Source: Pseudomonadota bacterium
GTDB lineage: Bacteria; Pseudomonadota; Gammaproteobacteria; Steroidobacterales; Steroidobacteraceae
NCBI GenBank assembly: GCA_021817875.1
Contig: JAKAFQ010000109.1
Coordinates: 1-10,371, forward strand
Direction of reading: 5' to 3'
Length of the DNA: 10,371 bases
The notes beneath the pieces were generated by a model. It was not told the DNA's origin. It did no database searches and was given only the letters and a program-made list of their open reading frames with translations. This document shows, in pieces, positions 1 to 6,521 of this stretch (positions are counted from its first letter, which is position 1; each line of letters opens with the position of its first letter). Made by a program: the position numbers and the translations under genes.

Positions 1-1375
1 CCAGAGCGAGCCACATCGGCACCATGCACCAGGTGCTCACGGCGGCCTGCATTCGTGGCTCCTCCACCGGGCGTTCCCAATACATGATTCGAAAGTGGTT
101 GAGGAACCCGATGAAAATAATGATCAGAAGGCCGAGCATCGCCAGCGCGGCCCAAATGCCCGACGTCTGAAATCCGGCTCGAAGGATCGTGAGTTCACTC
201 GCGAACAGACCGAAGGGTGGCGCTCCGGTGATCGCAACCGCGCCCGCGAGCCAGAGGGCCCCAACGACGGGGAAGTTCTTGCCGACCAACCTTATGCGTC
301 GGATGTTCTTCGTACCATAACAGCGCATCATGCTGCCCGCTCCAAAGAACATCAGCGACTTGTTCAGGGAGTGATTGAGCATGTGATAGAGCGCGCCTGC
401 GACCCCGAGCGGTCCGCCGAATCCGAACCCCAGCGTCATCACGCCCATGTGCTCGACGCTGGAATACGCCATCAATCGCTTGACGTCGGTCTGCCGCGTG
501 ATGAACAGGGCGGCGATCGCAAGGGACAGCGCCCCGATTACTACCACCACAGTGCGGGGCAGGGTACCGAGGCGCACCGCGTCGGTCACGTGGATGAAGC
601 GCACGATCCCGATCATCGCGGTGTTGAGCAGTGCGCCAGAAAGCATCGCTGAGACCGGCGCCGGACCTTCGCTGTGCGCATCTGGTAGCCAGGTATGCAT
701 CGGAGCGAGCCCCACCTTGGTGCCGAAGCCGATGAAGACTAGCAGAAACGCCGCGAGCGCCAGGGTCGGATTCAGCTGCGGGGCAACCGAGCGCAGCGTC
801 GCCCAAGTGAGATTGTAGGTGGGCCCAAGGTGCAGGCTGGCGCTCCAGTAATAGAAGACGATGCCGAGCAGCGCCAGGCTGATGCCCGCGGAGACAATGA
901 CGATGTATTTCCAGGCTGCCTCGACTCCCTCGCGGGTCTTCTCGAAACCGACCAGGAAGGTGCTCACGAGCGTCGTGAGCTCGATCGCGATCCAGTACAC
1001 TCCGATATTATTCATCAGCGGTCCGAGAAATATCGTCAGCGCGAATCCCGCAAACAGAGCGTAGAAGCGGTGCAGCCGCCGCGGTGCGTCGAATGCGCGC
1101 ATGTACCCCACGGCGTATAGAGAGGCGAGAAAATAAACCGCGCTGCACGAGAGCAGCACCCACGCTCCCAGAGGATCGACGATTATGTAGCCACCCAGCA
1201 TCACGTAGGGTCCGCGCAGGGCGATGGGCAGCAGCCTCAACACCGCCGCGAATACGGTGATCGAGGCTGCGAGATTGAGGTACTCCGCGAAACGCGGCGA
1301 ACGGATGAGCTGGCAGCCTAACACTGCGGCGAGCGGCGCCAGCAGAATGACCGCGACTAGGATCGAGGGACTCAT
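1..1375 (-). CDS. hyfF: Hydrogenase-4 component F-like proton-translocating subunit, 3' part beyond left edge
   Basis: Membrane subunit of the NuoL/M/N and Mrp antiporter-like family, in the HyfF/HycC-like branch, expected to carry protons across the inner membrane as part of a hydrogenase-4 or complex I-like assembly. I translated it by hand: about 458 codons stay open to the left edge, so the stop lies outside. HyfF of E. coli is about 526 residues, so most of the protein is here. Family landmarks are visible: Glu at about residue 132 (IELTT), Lys at 156 (AWKYI), the TKVGLAPMHTWLPDAH block at 219-234 with Lys220, and Lys339 in HMLNHSLNKS. Many hydrophobic helices alternate with short loops. 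The ATG at 1375 overlaps the hyfE stop by four bases (ATGA), which fixes the start and implies translational coupling. Transcription presumably comes from the fluoride-riboswitch promoter upstream of hyfC. The sequence cannot show whether the partner complex is a real hydrogenase. Confidence 0.9.
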   Translation of the reverse strand, partial: MSPSILVAVILLAPLAAVLGCQLIRSPRFAEYLNLAASITVFAAVLRLLPIALRGPYVMLGGYIIVDPLGAWVLLSCSAVYFLASLYAVGYMRAFDAPRRLHRFYALFAGFALTIFLGPLMNNIGVYWIAIELTTLVSTFLVGFEKTREGVEAAWKYIVIVSAGISLALLGIVFYYWSASLHLGPTYNLTWATLRSVAPQLNPTLALAAFLLVFIGFGTKVGLAPMHTWLPDAHSEGPAPVSAMLSGALLNTAMIGIVRFIHVTDAVRLGTLPRTVVVVIGALSLAIAALFITRQTDVKRLMAYSSVEHMGVMTLGFGFGGPLGVAGALYHMLNHSLNKSLMFFGAGSMMRCYGTKNIRRIRLVGKNFPVVGALWLAGAVAITGAPPFGLFASELTILRAGFQTSGIWAALAMLGLLIIIFIGFLNHFRIMYWERPVEEPRMQAAVSTWCMVPMWLAL

Positions 1376-2052
1376 CCGACGAGCCTCGTCAGATCGCGGG
1401 TACTCGTCGTGCCGGCATGCACTACGAGGTAGCGCACGAGGACTCCGAAGCAGGCCACCACCACCAGCAGGTCGAACAAGATCACCAGCTCGATCAGCAG
1501 CGGCATACCGGGCACCAGTATCTGTGAGCCGAGAAAGATACCGTTTTCGATCACCAACAGGGCCAGGATCTGGCTCACGACCTCACGGCGCACCATGAGC
1601 ATGAGAAAGCCGATGAGCTTCATGGATAGCATCGCGGTCAGGGCGAGCACGGCGATGGTGCCCTCAAGTCCGAGCGCGGTGCTCAGGTGATCGGCTACCA
1701 CGAAGGCGAACACCACGAGCAGCCCCCCGACCACGAGGCTCGCGCTCGGTGAGAGCCGCTCGTGCAGCTCGCGGTCGACGTTGAGGCGGCGCGTGATGCG
1801 CAGTAGCAGGTACGGCAGCACCAGACCACGAAACAGCGCGGTGAGGGCCGCGATACCGTACAGCTCGGGGAATCCGCCGTAGTAGGCGACCGCCGCCGAG
1901 AGAATGGCGATCAGCCAGGATTGCAGGGCGAACGCGCCAAGGTAGGCATTGAGCCACCGTGAGCCGAGCATGACGAACGCCAGCAGGAGGCTGGTGATGG
2001 CAAGCAGGCTGAACAGCGACCCGGCAAGCGGTGGGAGATGCGCGGCGAACAT
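1372..2052 (-). CDS. hyfE: Hydrogenase-4 component E-like membrane protein
   Basis: A 226-residue integral membrane protein, close to the roughly 216 residues of E. coli HyfE. The sequence is a series of hydrophobic helices separated by short loops. The C-terminal half resembles the NuoK/MnhC type, with a buried acidic residue in LLVIENGIFLGSQ (about residues 166-178) and another in LIELVILFDLL. In hydrogenase-4 this subunit is part of the membrane arm beside HyfB and HyfF. The gene starts two bases after the hyfC stop and its own stop overlaps the hyfF start, so hyfC-hyfE-hyfF read as one message. In E. coli a hyfD gene lies between hyfC and hyfE; here it is absent, as in other compact hyfCEF-type clusters. 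Confidence 0.9.
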   Translation of the reverse strand: MFAAHLPPLAGSLFSLLAITSLLLAFVMLGSRWLNAYLGAFALQSWLIAILSAAVAYYGGFPELYGIAALTALFRGLVLPYLLLRITRRLNVDRELHERLSPSASLVVGGLLVVFAFVVADHLSTALGLEGTIAVLALTAMLSMKLIGFLMLMVRREVVSQILALLVIENGIFLGSQILVPGMPLLIELVILFDLLVVVACFGVLVRYLVVHAGTTSTRDLTRLVG

Positions 2053-2054
2053 CG

Positions 2055-2999
2055 CTATCTCATCTGGTTGGCCACGATGGCGAGAATCGCGAGCAGGAAG
2101 GAGGCCGCGAGCGGCTCCTGATAGCGGTAGTAGCGCAGTCGCGACTGGACGGTCTCCACGAATACCACCAGCGTAGCGATGGCGGCGAACTTAACGAGCA
2201 GTCCCGCTGCAGCGCCGAGGGCTCCGAGGGCCGTTCCCTCGATGGACAGGCCCCAGGGCAGCAGCAGGACGTTGCAGAAAATGATGTAGAGAATGAACTG
2301 CTTCATCGCCGACGCCCACCGTAGCAGCGCCAGAAGCGGTCCTGAATACTCTAGGATCCGCGCCTCCTCGATCATGTACACCTCGATGTGGGTGCTCGAG
2401 TGAATTGGGAGCCGGTCGGTCTCGACGAGCAGCAGGATGAAAAATGCCGCGACGAGAAACAGGTGAGCGGGACTCCAAAACACCGCCGGGTGACCCGCAA
2501 GCAGATGATTAACCACGAAGGGAAGCATGGACTTGGCGAGCAGCGTGATTCCCACGAACACCAGGATCAATGTCGGCTCAGCCAGAATCCCGAGCATTAC
2601 GGCCCGGGATGAGCCGATGCCGCCGTAGGCGCTGCCGGAGTCGAGCCCGGCCAGCGTGATGAAGAAGGATCCTAGGGTCAGGATGAGCCCGCCGCCGAGG
2701 ATGTCGCCCATGTCCGAGAGCGGCAGCGGGAAATTCGTCAGTACTGGGATGAGCAGCGGCACCGTGAGCATGCAGGTGAAGGCGACGACAGGTGTGGCCC
2801 AGTAGATGAAACTCGCGGTCTCGGGCACCACGAGTTGCTTGTGGAAGAGCTTCCAGAGATCGCGGTAGGGCTGGAAGATGCCGGGTCCCTGGGCACGCTG
2901 CACGCGCTCTTCCCACTGCAGGATGATGCCCTGCAGGAGCGGCGCCAGTGAGAGAACGGCGAGGACCTGGGAGATCTGCAGCAGGATGGCCCGTGTCAC
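2055..2999 (-). CDS. hyfC: Hydrogenase-4 component C / complex I NuoH-like membrane subunit
   Basis: A 314-residue membrane protein of the respiratory-chain NADH dehydrogenase subunit 1 family (HyfC/HycD/NuoH), the subunit that couples the peripheral redox arm to the antiporter-like arm. Visible marks are the early cytoplasmic segment RAQGPGIFQPYRDLWKLFHKQ region (about residues 34-54), the acidic loop with LLLVETDRLP and HIEVYMIEEARILEYSGP (about residues 190-220), and about eight hydrophobic helices. The length matches HyfC and HycD. I chose the GTG at 2999 because GGAAAGGA lies six bases upstream. This is the first gene of the operon. Going upstream one meets a leader of about 175 nt and then a fluoride riboswitch, not hyfB. 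HyfB is therefore either missing or encoded elsewhere, which is unusual for this cluster type. Confidence 0.9.
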   Translation of the reverse strand: MTRAILLQISQVLAVLSLAPLLQGIILQWEERVQRAQGPGIFQPYRDLWKLFHKQLVVPETASFIYWATPVVAFTCMLTVPLLIPVLTNFPLPLSDMGDILGGGLILTLGSFFITLAGLDSGSAYGGIGSSRAVMLGILAEPTLILVFVGITLLAKSMLPFVVNHLLAGHPAVFWSPAHLFLVAAFFILLLVETDRLPIHSSTHIEVYMIEEARILEYSGPLLALLRWASAMKQFILYIIFCNVLLLPWGLSIEGTALGALGAAAGLLVKFAAIATLVVFVETVQSRLRYYRYQEPLAASFLLAILAIVANQMR

Positions 3000-3139
3000 G
3001 TCGCATCCTTTCCCGGCGCAAGCGACCTGCGTGTCAGCCGAATACGGGGTTCGAATGCACCGTCACGTGCGGATTCCGCGCGGAGCCTGCGTCGCATGCG
3101 CAACGTCGAGAATGGACTCGGGACGAACTCGGGTCTCAT
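2996..3139 (-). CDS. Possible 47-codon leader ORF overlapping the hyfC start
   Basis: Between the riboswitch and hyfC an ATG at 3139 opens a 47-residue frame that is rich in arginine and resembles no family I know. Its TGA (2996-2998) overlaps the hyfC GTG as GTGA, the arrangement of translationally coupled genes. A GGAG lies nine bases before the ATG. It could be a leader peptide that lets ribosomes reach hyfC, or a chance open frame in GC-rich DNA. No homology supports it. Confidence 0.25.
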   Translation of the reverse strand: MRPEFVPSPFSTLRMRRRLRAESARDGAFEPRIRLTRRSLAPGKDAT

Positions 3140-3173
3140 GCGCTACCACTCCACCGCAACTACGATGGTTCGG

Positions 3174-3230
3174 GTAGGCATCATCAGCCGTAGACGGCGG
3201 TTCTTGTTACGGGAGGCATGCCATCTCCCT
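3174..3230 (-). promoter_or_regulatory. Fluoride riboswitch (crcB motif) A, leading to hyfCEF
   Basis: Read on the minus strand the sequence has the full crcB-motif aptamer. P1 is GGGAG paired with CTCCC, closing a loop that begins ATGGCAT. The AAGAACC joining segment follows. The second hairpin is GCCG-TCTA-CGGC. The conserved TGATGATGCCTAC comes last. The pseudoknot GGCAT (3218-3222) pairs with ATGCC (3177-3181). From memory, the pattern closely matches the Pseudomonas syringae fluoride aptamer. It lies about 175 nt upstream of hyfC on the same strand. I see no U-tract terminator, so the mode of control is unclear. Confidence 0.93.
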
Positions 3231-3237
3231 ACGAGTC

Positions 3238-3266
3238 AATATACACAGGGGAAGATGGGCCGGCAA
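3238..3266 (-). promoter_or_regulatory. Sigma70-type promoter of riboswitch A
   Basis: On the minus strand TTGCCG (3261-3266) and TATATT (3238-3243) are separated by 17 bases. The predicted start, around 3231, is the first base or so of the aptamer. The -10 matches the consensus in five of six positions and the -35 in four. Confidence 0.7.
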
Positions 3267-3294
3267 GCGCGGCGTCTTCGTCCGGCGCTTGCCG
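3261..3294. repeat. 10-bp perfect inverted repeat holding both divergent -35 elements
   Basis: CGGCAAGCGC (3261-3270) and GCGCTTGCCG (3285-3294) are exact reverse complements around a 14-base centre. The outer six bases of each arm are the TTGCCG -35 elements of the two outward-facing promoters. The symmetry may simply reflect duplication of promoter plus riboswitch, or it may be a binding site for a regulator acting on both. Confidence 0.7.
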
Positions 3295-3318
3295 AAAGCA
3301 CCCCGGCAGTCCTAGACT
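3289..3318 (+). promoter_or_regulatory. Sigma70-type promoter of riboswitch B
   Basis: TTGCCG (3289-3294) and TAGACT (3313-3318) are separated by 18 bases, each matching the consensus in four of six positions. The predicted start near 3325 is about six bases before the aptamer. Confidence 0.6.
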
Positions 3319-3330
3319 CTGCTCTGGGAT

Positions 3331-3382
3331 GGGAGATGGCATGCCTCCCCGGAATGCCGCGAATGCGACTGATGATGCCTGC
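3331..3382 (+). promoter_or_regulatory. Fluoride riboswitch (crcB motif) B, leading to the ATPase gene
   Basis: On the plus strand GGGAGATGGCATGCCTCCC forms P1 with the conserved ATGG loop, and TGATGATGCC closes the aptamer. The pseudoknot GGCAT pairs with ATGCC. The second hairpin is weaker than in the other three copies: GCCGC against GCGAC with one C-A mismatch, and the usual AACC joint is altered. The core AUG and UGAUG elements near the fluoride pocket are intact, so it may still function, perhaps with altered affinity. It ends about 40 nt before the GTG at 3422. Confidence 0.87.
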
Positions 3383-3384
3383 AA

Positions 3385-3398
3385 CGGGAGTGTTCCCG
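3385..3398 (+). promoter_or_regulatory. Small hairpin after riboswitch B, possible expression platform
   Basis: CGGGA (3385-3389) pairs with TCCCG (3394-3398) around GTGT. The stretch GGGAG at 3386-3390 could instead pair with the CTCCC strand of P1, so the aptamer and this hairpin could compete. Only a few A residues follow, with no U tract, so an intrinsic terminator is unlikely. Its role is inferred. Confidence 0.35.
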
Positions 3399-3421
3399 GG
3401 TAAAACGAGCAGGCCGACCCC

Positions 3422-4258
3422 GTGCATCCTCAATTATCGGAATTGACCACGCAACTGGCGCAACGCCTGTTGCGGGGCGAGCACCTGACGTTGTGCGGTC
3501 CGCGCGGCAGCGGCAAATCGACGGTGCTCGCGCAGGTGCAAGCACGGCTTGGAGCCGCCGCCGTGCCGTGCGCTTACTCGATTTCTACGGTGACTCTCGA
3601 TGACATCACCCAGGCATTGGAGCACGCTTATCCTGGGGTGGATACGCTCGAGGTTGGCCGCCGCACCGCTCGCTTTCGGCTGTGGACTGCCGCGGACCGC
3701 AGGGCGGGAGTACTGTTGCTCGATCACTTCCAGTGCAACGGTAGCGCAATGGTGTCCTTCCTGAGGAGACTGCACGGCAAGATCGCGGGTGTGTTGACGG
3801 CGGTCGACGTTGATAATGAGAAAGAACGCCACCGGATGCGGCCCTGGCGGTATGGCGCGATGTCCGTGCGCATGCCATTGGCGACGGCGCCGCAACTTCG
3901 TCGTCTCCTGGACCAGCGGTGCAGGGCGCTCCGATTGCCGTCTTTCAATGAGCACGTGGCCCACAAGTTAGTCGAAGCGGCGCGCGGCCGACCGGGTTGG
4001 ATCGTGAAGTGCACCGACCTTGCACGGGAGTCCCGCTACTGGTGTGAGCATGGGCCCCTTGTGAGCGTAATGTGCATCGATGCGGAAGCCGCTGTTCGCT
4101 ACGAGGCCCTCGACATGGTGCGCCCGATTTCGGCTGCCCGGGTGGAAGAGTTCAAGCGAGGCAACGGTGCAGGGGATTCCGCGCCGTCGGACCGAGCGCG
4201 CCTGTTCAGCGACATCAACAGTCACCTACGGTCGGTGGGTCGGACGCATCGGGGTTGA
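3422..4258 (+). CDS. P-loop ATPase of unknown role under a fluoride riboswitch
   Basis: A 278-residue AAA/STAND-like nucleotide-binding protein. The Walker A motif GPRGSGKST is at residues 26-34. A hydrophobic strand VLLLD at 97-101, followed by HFQ, is the likely Walker B. A segment near 160-200 rich in Arg and Leu (QLRRLLDQRCRALRLP) resembles the lid helices of ExeA/TniB-type AAA_22 ATPases. No transmembrane helix or signal peptide is seen, so it is probably cytoplasmic. The start is GTG at 3422 with only a weak upstream GCAGG. The riboswitch ends about 40 nt earlier and nothing else lies between, so this gene is very likely its target. The substrate or partner is unknown. Its last 44 bases overlap the end of the DUF190 gene on the other strand. 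Codon use fits its neighbours. Confidence 0.8.
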   Translation: MHPQLSELTTQLAQRLLRGEHLTLCGPRGSGKSTVLAQVQARLGAAAVPCAYSISTVTLDDITQALEHAYPGVDTLEVGRRTARFRLWTAADRRAGVLLLDHFQCNGSAMVSFLRRLHGKIAGVLTAVDVDNEKERHRMRPWRYGAMSVRMPLATAPQLRRLLDQRCRALRLPSFNEHVAHKLVEAARGRPGWIVKCTDLARESRYWCEHGPLVSVMCIDAEAAVRYEALDMVRPISAARVEEFKRGNGAGDSAPSDRARLFSDINSHLRSVGRTHRG

Positions 4259-4565
4259 TCACCCCGAAGGATGCCGGCGTGTAGGCGTAAAACAGGCGAA
4301 TCTTTTCCTGATGCAACAGGTCCAGAAGCTTCTGGGCCTCCTCCTGTGTCGCAATGAACTCCACTTCCACAGTGAGGCTGCCCGCGAGCTCGAAGAATCG
4401 CGCTTCGTGCAACACGTGGTGCCGACCGAACCCCGCCATCGCCTTGAACGCAGAGCCGCCTCGCATGCCGAGCTTGTTGCCTTGTTCGAGCAGCCATTCC
4501 CAAACGAGTCGACCGTGATGACGATGATCTTCGTGGACGTAAAATCGAAAGAATGAGCCTTGCAT
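4215..4565 (-). CDS. DUF190 family protein, copy 1
   Basis: A 116-residue protein of the DUF190 family (COG1993), which has a PII-like fold and is often encoded beside crcB fluoride channels. The family core is plain: RFYVHEDHRHHG, WEWLLEQGNKLG, GGSAF, GFGRHHVLHEA, then VEVEFIAT and a C-terminal segment with FGVINPD. The start at 4565 lines up with the conserved N-terminus of copy 2 (6522-6908); by eye the two are about 60-65 percent identical without gaps. The gene converges on the ATPase gene and overlaps its 3' end by 44 bases. I found no riboswitch in the sequence upstream of this copy. Whether it shares a message with the copy 2 operon is unclear because an IS element lies between them. 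Its biochemical role is not established; regulation of fluoride export is a reasonable guess. Confidence 0.88.
   Translation of the reverse strand: MQGSFFRFYVHEDHRHHGRLVWEWLLEQGNKLGMRGGSAFKAMAGFGRHHVLHEARFFELAGSLTVEVEFIATQEEAQKLLDLLHQEKIRLFYAYTPASFGVINPDASDPPTVGDC
4249..4267. terminator. Symmetric hairpin at the convergent gene ends
   Basis: TCGGGGT (4249-4255) pairs perfectly with ACCCCGA (4261-4267) around TGATC. The loop includes the ATPase stop codon (4256-4258), and the same bases encode FGVINPD in the DUF190 gene. It is placed to act on both strands but has no T tract on either side, so termination is only suggested. Copy 2 of DUF190 has a weaker version at the corresponding codons, so the hairpin may be a by-product of coding. 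Confidence 0.35.
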
Positions 4566-5117
4566 TTCCGGGCGGCCTCTCGGTCATTGGGAATCGCGGC
4601 TTCTTGAGCGTGAGCCTAGCCGCGGATTGATCTGTTGTCGCCAGTCGCCATTCCTAATCCTAATATTGTACCTTGTCGGTGAATGAAAGAGCTACTGACC
4701 CTGTGGTTACAATTCGATGTCGACCGACGGGTTTCTGCGCCGCGGGGCTTCTATGGGCTCACGTGAGGCCAACCGGCGGGCTCAGATGCGGTGCATGGAC
4801 TCAACCTCCATCGGTAGCGATCGTGACTGGCCGTCCCCTGGCGCGGCGAGTGGCGACAAGTGCCGCTGCCAAGTCCATTAGTGACATCAACCGGCCGCGG
4901 AATATATCTCCGCTGGATTCGTATCGGAAGGTATTGCAACCATGCGAATGGCCGGCAGTGTCGACTTCGGATCGATGGAGGCCGGAGAACTCAAGGGAAC
5001 CTCTATCAATCTGTCGTCAACAGTCTCATGAGGACTGAAAACGAGGGAAATTACTGTCCGAATCGATACACCGGGCAAATCGCCCCGGATTTGGTCATCT
5101 CTTCGGCTCTTCGGAGG
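4566..5117. other. Non-coding stretch upstream of DUF190 copy 1
   Basis: About 550 bases without a convincing gene. The open frames here are short, lack ribosome sites and resemble no family. I looked for a fifth crcB motif on both strands and found none. On the minus strand TACAAT near 4665 could be a -10 for the DUF190 gene, but no -35 sits at the right distance. The stretch abuts the IS element and may be eroded sequence. Confidence 0.5.
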
Positions 5118-5148
5118 CGTTCCGTTGCCTCCACTGTGCCCCTGCCCA

Positions 5149-6207
5149 TCAGGCAGGCACACCTATCCCGTCAATCGGAATCTTCCGCAGCCTGATCAGC
5201 ACCTCGAGACGCTTGAGGTTGTAGCTCAGCGCCTTCATCGTTGACCAGACCCGCATCCGCTCGATTCCGATGGTGCGCACCGTCATGCCACCCATCTGCG
5301 TCATCGTTGCAAACACATGCTCGACCCGTACGCGCACGCGAGACTTCTTCCGATTCTCCCGCTGCTGCGCTGCGGTGAGCGGCCTACCCCGATAGGCTCT
5401 CTCGTGGACATGACTGCGAAACCCTTGACGCTTCAAGCCCTGTTCCTGCTCGGCGCTTCGGTACGCGCTGTCGGCCCACACATCCCGCCCTCGTTTCTTG
5501 GGCGCACCGAGCAACTCATCAAAAACTTGGCTGTCATGCACATTGGCCGCCGTTGCGCGCTCCTCGATCACCAGCTTCGTCTTGCGATCCACACTCACAT
5601 GAGTCTTGTACCCGTAGTGGTCCTCGTCGTTCTTCTTCGTCCAGCGCGCATCGATGTCCTTCTGGCACCGCTTCGCAGCGTTCTTCGTCCAATCCTTCGG
5701 GATCGCCCCGTCCTTGATCGTCTCGTTCTCCTCCCGGGTATTGCGCTGCCTCGGTGCCTCCACAAAACTCGCATCCACAATCTGTCCGCTGCTGAGCTTG
5801 ATCCCGTGAGCAGCCAGCGCATGGTGAAACTGCTCAAACAGCCGATCGAAAACCTTGCCTTCCCGCAGTCGTTCGCGAAACAGCCATACCGTCTTGGCAT
5901 CCGGCACCGTACCCGCCAAGTCAATGCCCAGAAACCGCATGAACGTCAGCCGGTCGCTCACCTGGTACTCCAGCGCCTCGTCCGATAGCCCATACAGGTT
6001 CTGCAAGATGAGCATCTTGAACATCACCACCCGGTCCATCGGCTTGCGTCCGGCCGCCGACTTGCGCTCCTTGTGGTCTATCCGCTCAAGTTCCGCTCGG
6101 AACATTTCCCAATCGATCACTGCATCGAGCCGCTCGAGCGCATCGCCCGCCTCAGAGAGCTTGGAGAAGCGCTTGTGCAGGTCGTAGAAGCCGAATTGCA
6201 TGTTCAT
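5149..6207 (-). CDS. IS5-family DDE transposase
   Basis: A 352-residue transposase catalysing cut-and-paste-type strand transfer of its IS. The N-terminal DUF772-like region contains RKPMDRVVMFKMLILQNLYGLSDEALEYQ (about residues 54-82), and the DDE domain follows. The likely catalytic triad is Asp145 (QIVDASFVEAP), Asp246 (DVWADSAYRS) and Glu296 (RVRVEHVFATM). The stretch HYGYKTHVSVD (198-208) is typical of the family. Full length is in the normal range and no frameshift is seen. The first ATG (6207) lies only five bases after a perfect TATAAT, so the real start may be the in-frame ATG at 6201. Confidence 0.93.
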   Translation of the reverse strand: MNMQFGFYDLHKRFSKLSEAGDALERLDAVIDWEMFRAELERIDHKERKSAAGRKPMDRVVMFKMLILQNLYGLSDEALEYQVSDRLTFMRFLGIDLAGTVPDAKTVWLFRERLREGKVFDRLFEQFHHALAAHGIKLSSGQIVDASFVEAPRQRNTREENETIKDGAIPKDWTKNAAKRCQKDIDARWTKKNDEDHYGYKTHVSVDRKTKLVIEERATAANVHDSQVFDELLGAPKKRGRDVWADSAYRSAEQEQGLKRQGFRSHVHERAYRGRPLTAAQQRENRKKSRVRVRVEHVFATMTQMGGMTVRTIGIERMRVWSTMKALSYNLKRLEVLIRLRKIPIDGIGVPA

Positions 6208-6212
6208 GCCTC

Positions 6213-6241
6213 ATTATAACTCCAACGACTTCGTCACTGAA
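6213..6241 (-). promoter_or_regulatory. Likely transposase promoter
   Basis: TATAAT (6213-6218, minus strand) is a perfect -10. At 17 bases upstream, TTCAGT (6236-6241) is a weak -35 next to the terminal repeat. Transcription would begin at about the first ATG, giving an almost leaderless message, which would keep transposase levels low. Confidence 0.45.
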
Positions 6242-6253
6242 GGCAACAGGGCC

Positions 6254-6521
6254 AATTTTTCGAGGCGCCCTCAAGGCTTCATGGTGCGAGTTCATGATTG
6301 TCTGGGTCAGCCGCATCACGAGTTTTTGATCAGATACTGCGTTGTGTGTTTTGGACGGCGATGGAGCGCTCGATCTAGTGGAAGAGAAACTCTATCGCAT
6401 CTGGCAAGACAGTGGGCGCGGTACTGTCGGTGGTCAGAGGGTCGCACGGTCGACCGTTTAGCGAAAAGTGGTGGTAGGGGCACTGCAATCAAACACGTCA
6501 TCGGTTGCATGGGTCTCATGA
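6254..6521. other. Non-coding stretch between IS element and DUF190 copy 2
   Basis: About 270 bases with no convincing frame, RNA motif or strong hairpin. It lies downstream of DUF190 copy 2 and ends at the IS boundary. Confidence 0.4.

Larger units (their letters stand above)
5118..6253 (-). mobile_element. IS5-family insertion sequence, approximate ends
   Basis: An element of about 1.1 kb around one full-length transposase gene. Imperfect terminal inverted repeats are visible: GTTGCCT at 5124-5130, followed inward by a partly matching CNCANTG-like stretch, and its reverse complement AGGCAAC at 6241-6247. The exact outer ends and the target duplication cannot be fixed by eye; a TTCGGAGGCG-like string outside the left end and TTCGAGGCG outside the right end may be coincidental. 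The transposase is uninterrupted, so the element looks potentially active. Confidence 0.75.

Noticed and set aside
95..1120. Several plus-strand ORFs and a minus-strand ORF at 195-806
   Set aside because: They are other-frame readings of hyfF, whose frame shows the conserved antiporter-like motifs.
3236..3446. Short ORFs across the divergent riboswitch region
   Set aside because: The region is explained by promoters and structured RNA; the frames have no conserved features.
4566..5117. A fifth fluoride riboswitch upstream of DUF190 copy 1
   Set aside because: No GATGGC loop or TGATG-GCC tail in the right arrangement on either strand.
5317..5988. Long plus-strand ORF of 223 codons
   Set aside because: It lies antisense inside the transposase gene, whose frame has clear DDE motifs; no family features are seen.
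5111..6266. TTCGGAGGCG and TTCGAGGCG as a target-site duplication of the IS
   Set aside because: The strings differ by one base, do not sit at equal distances from the terminal repeats and are too long for most IS5 subgroups.
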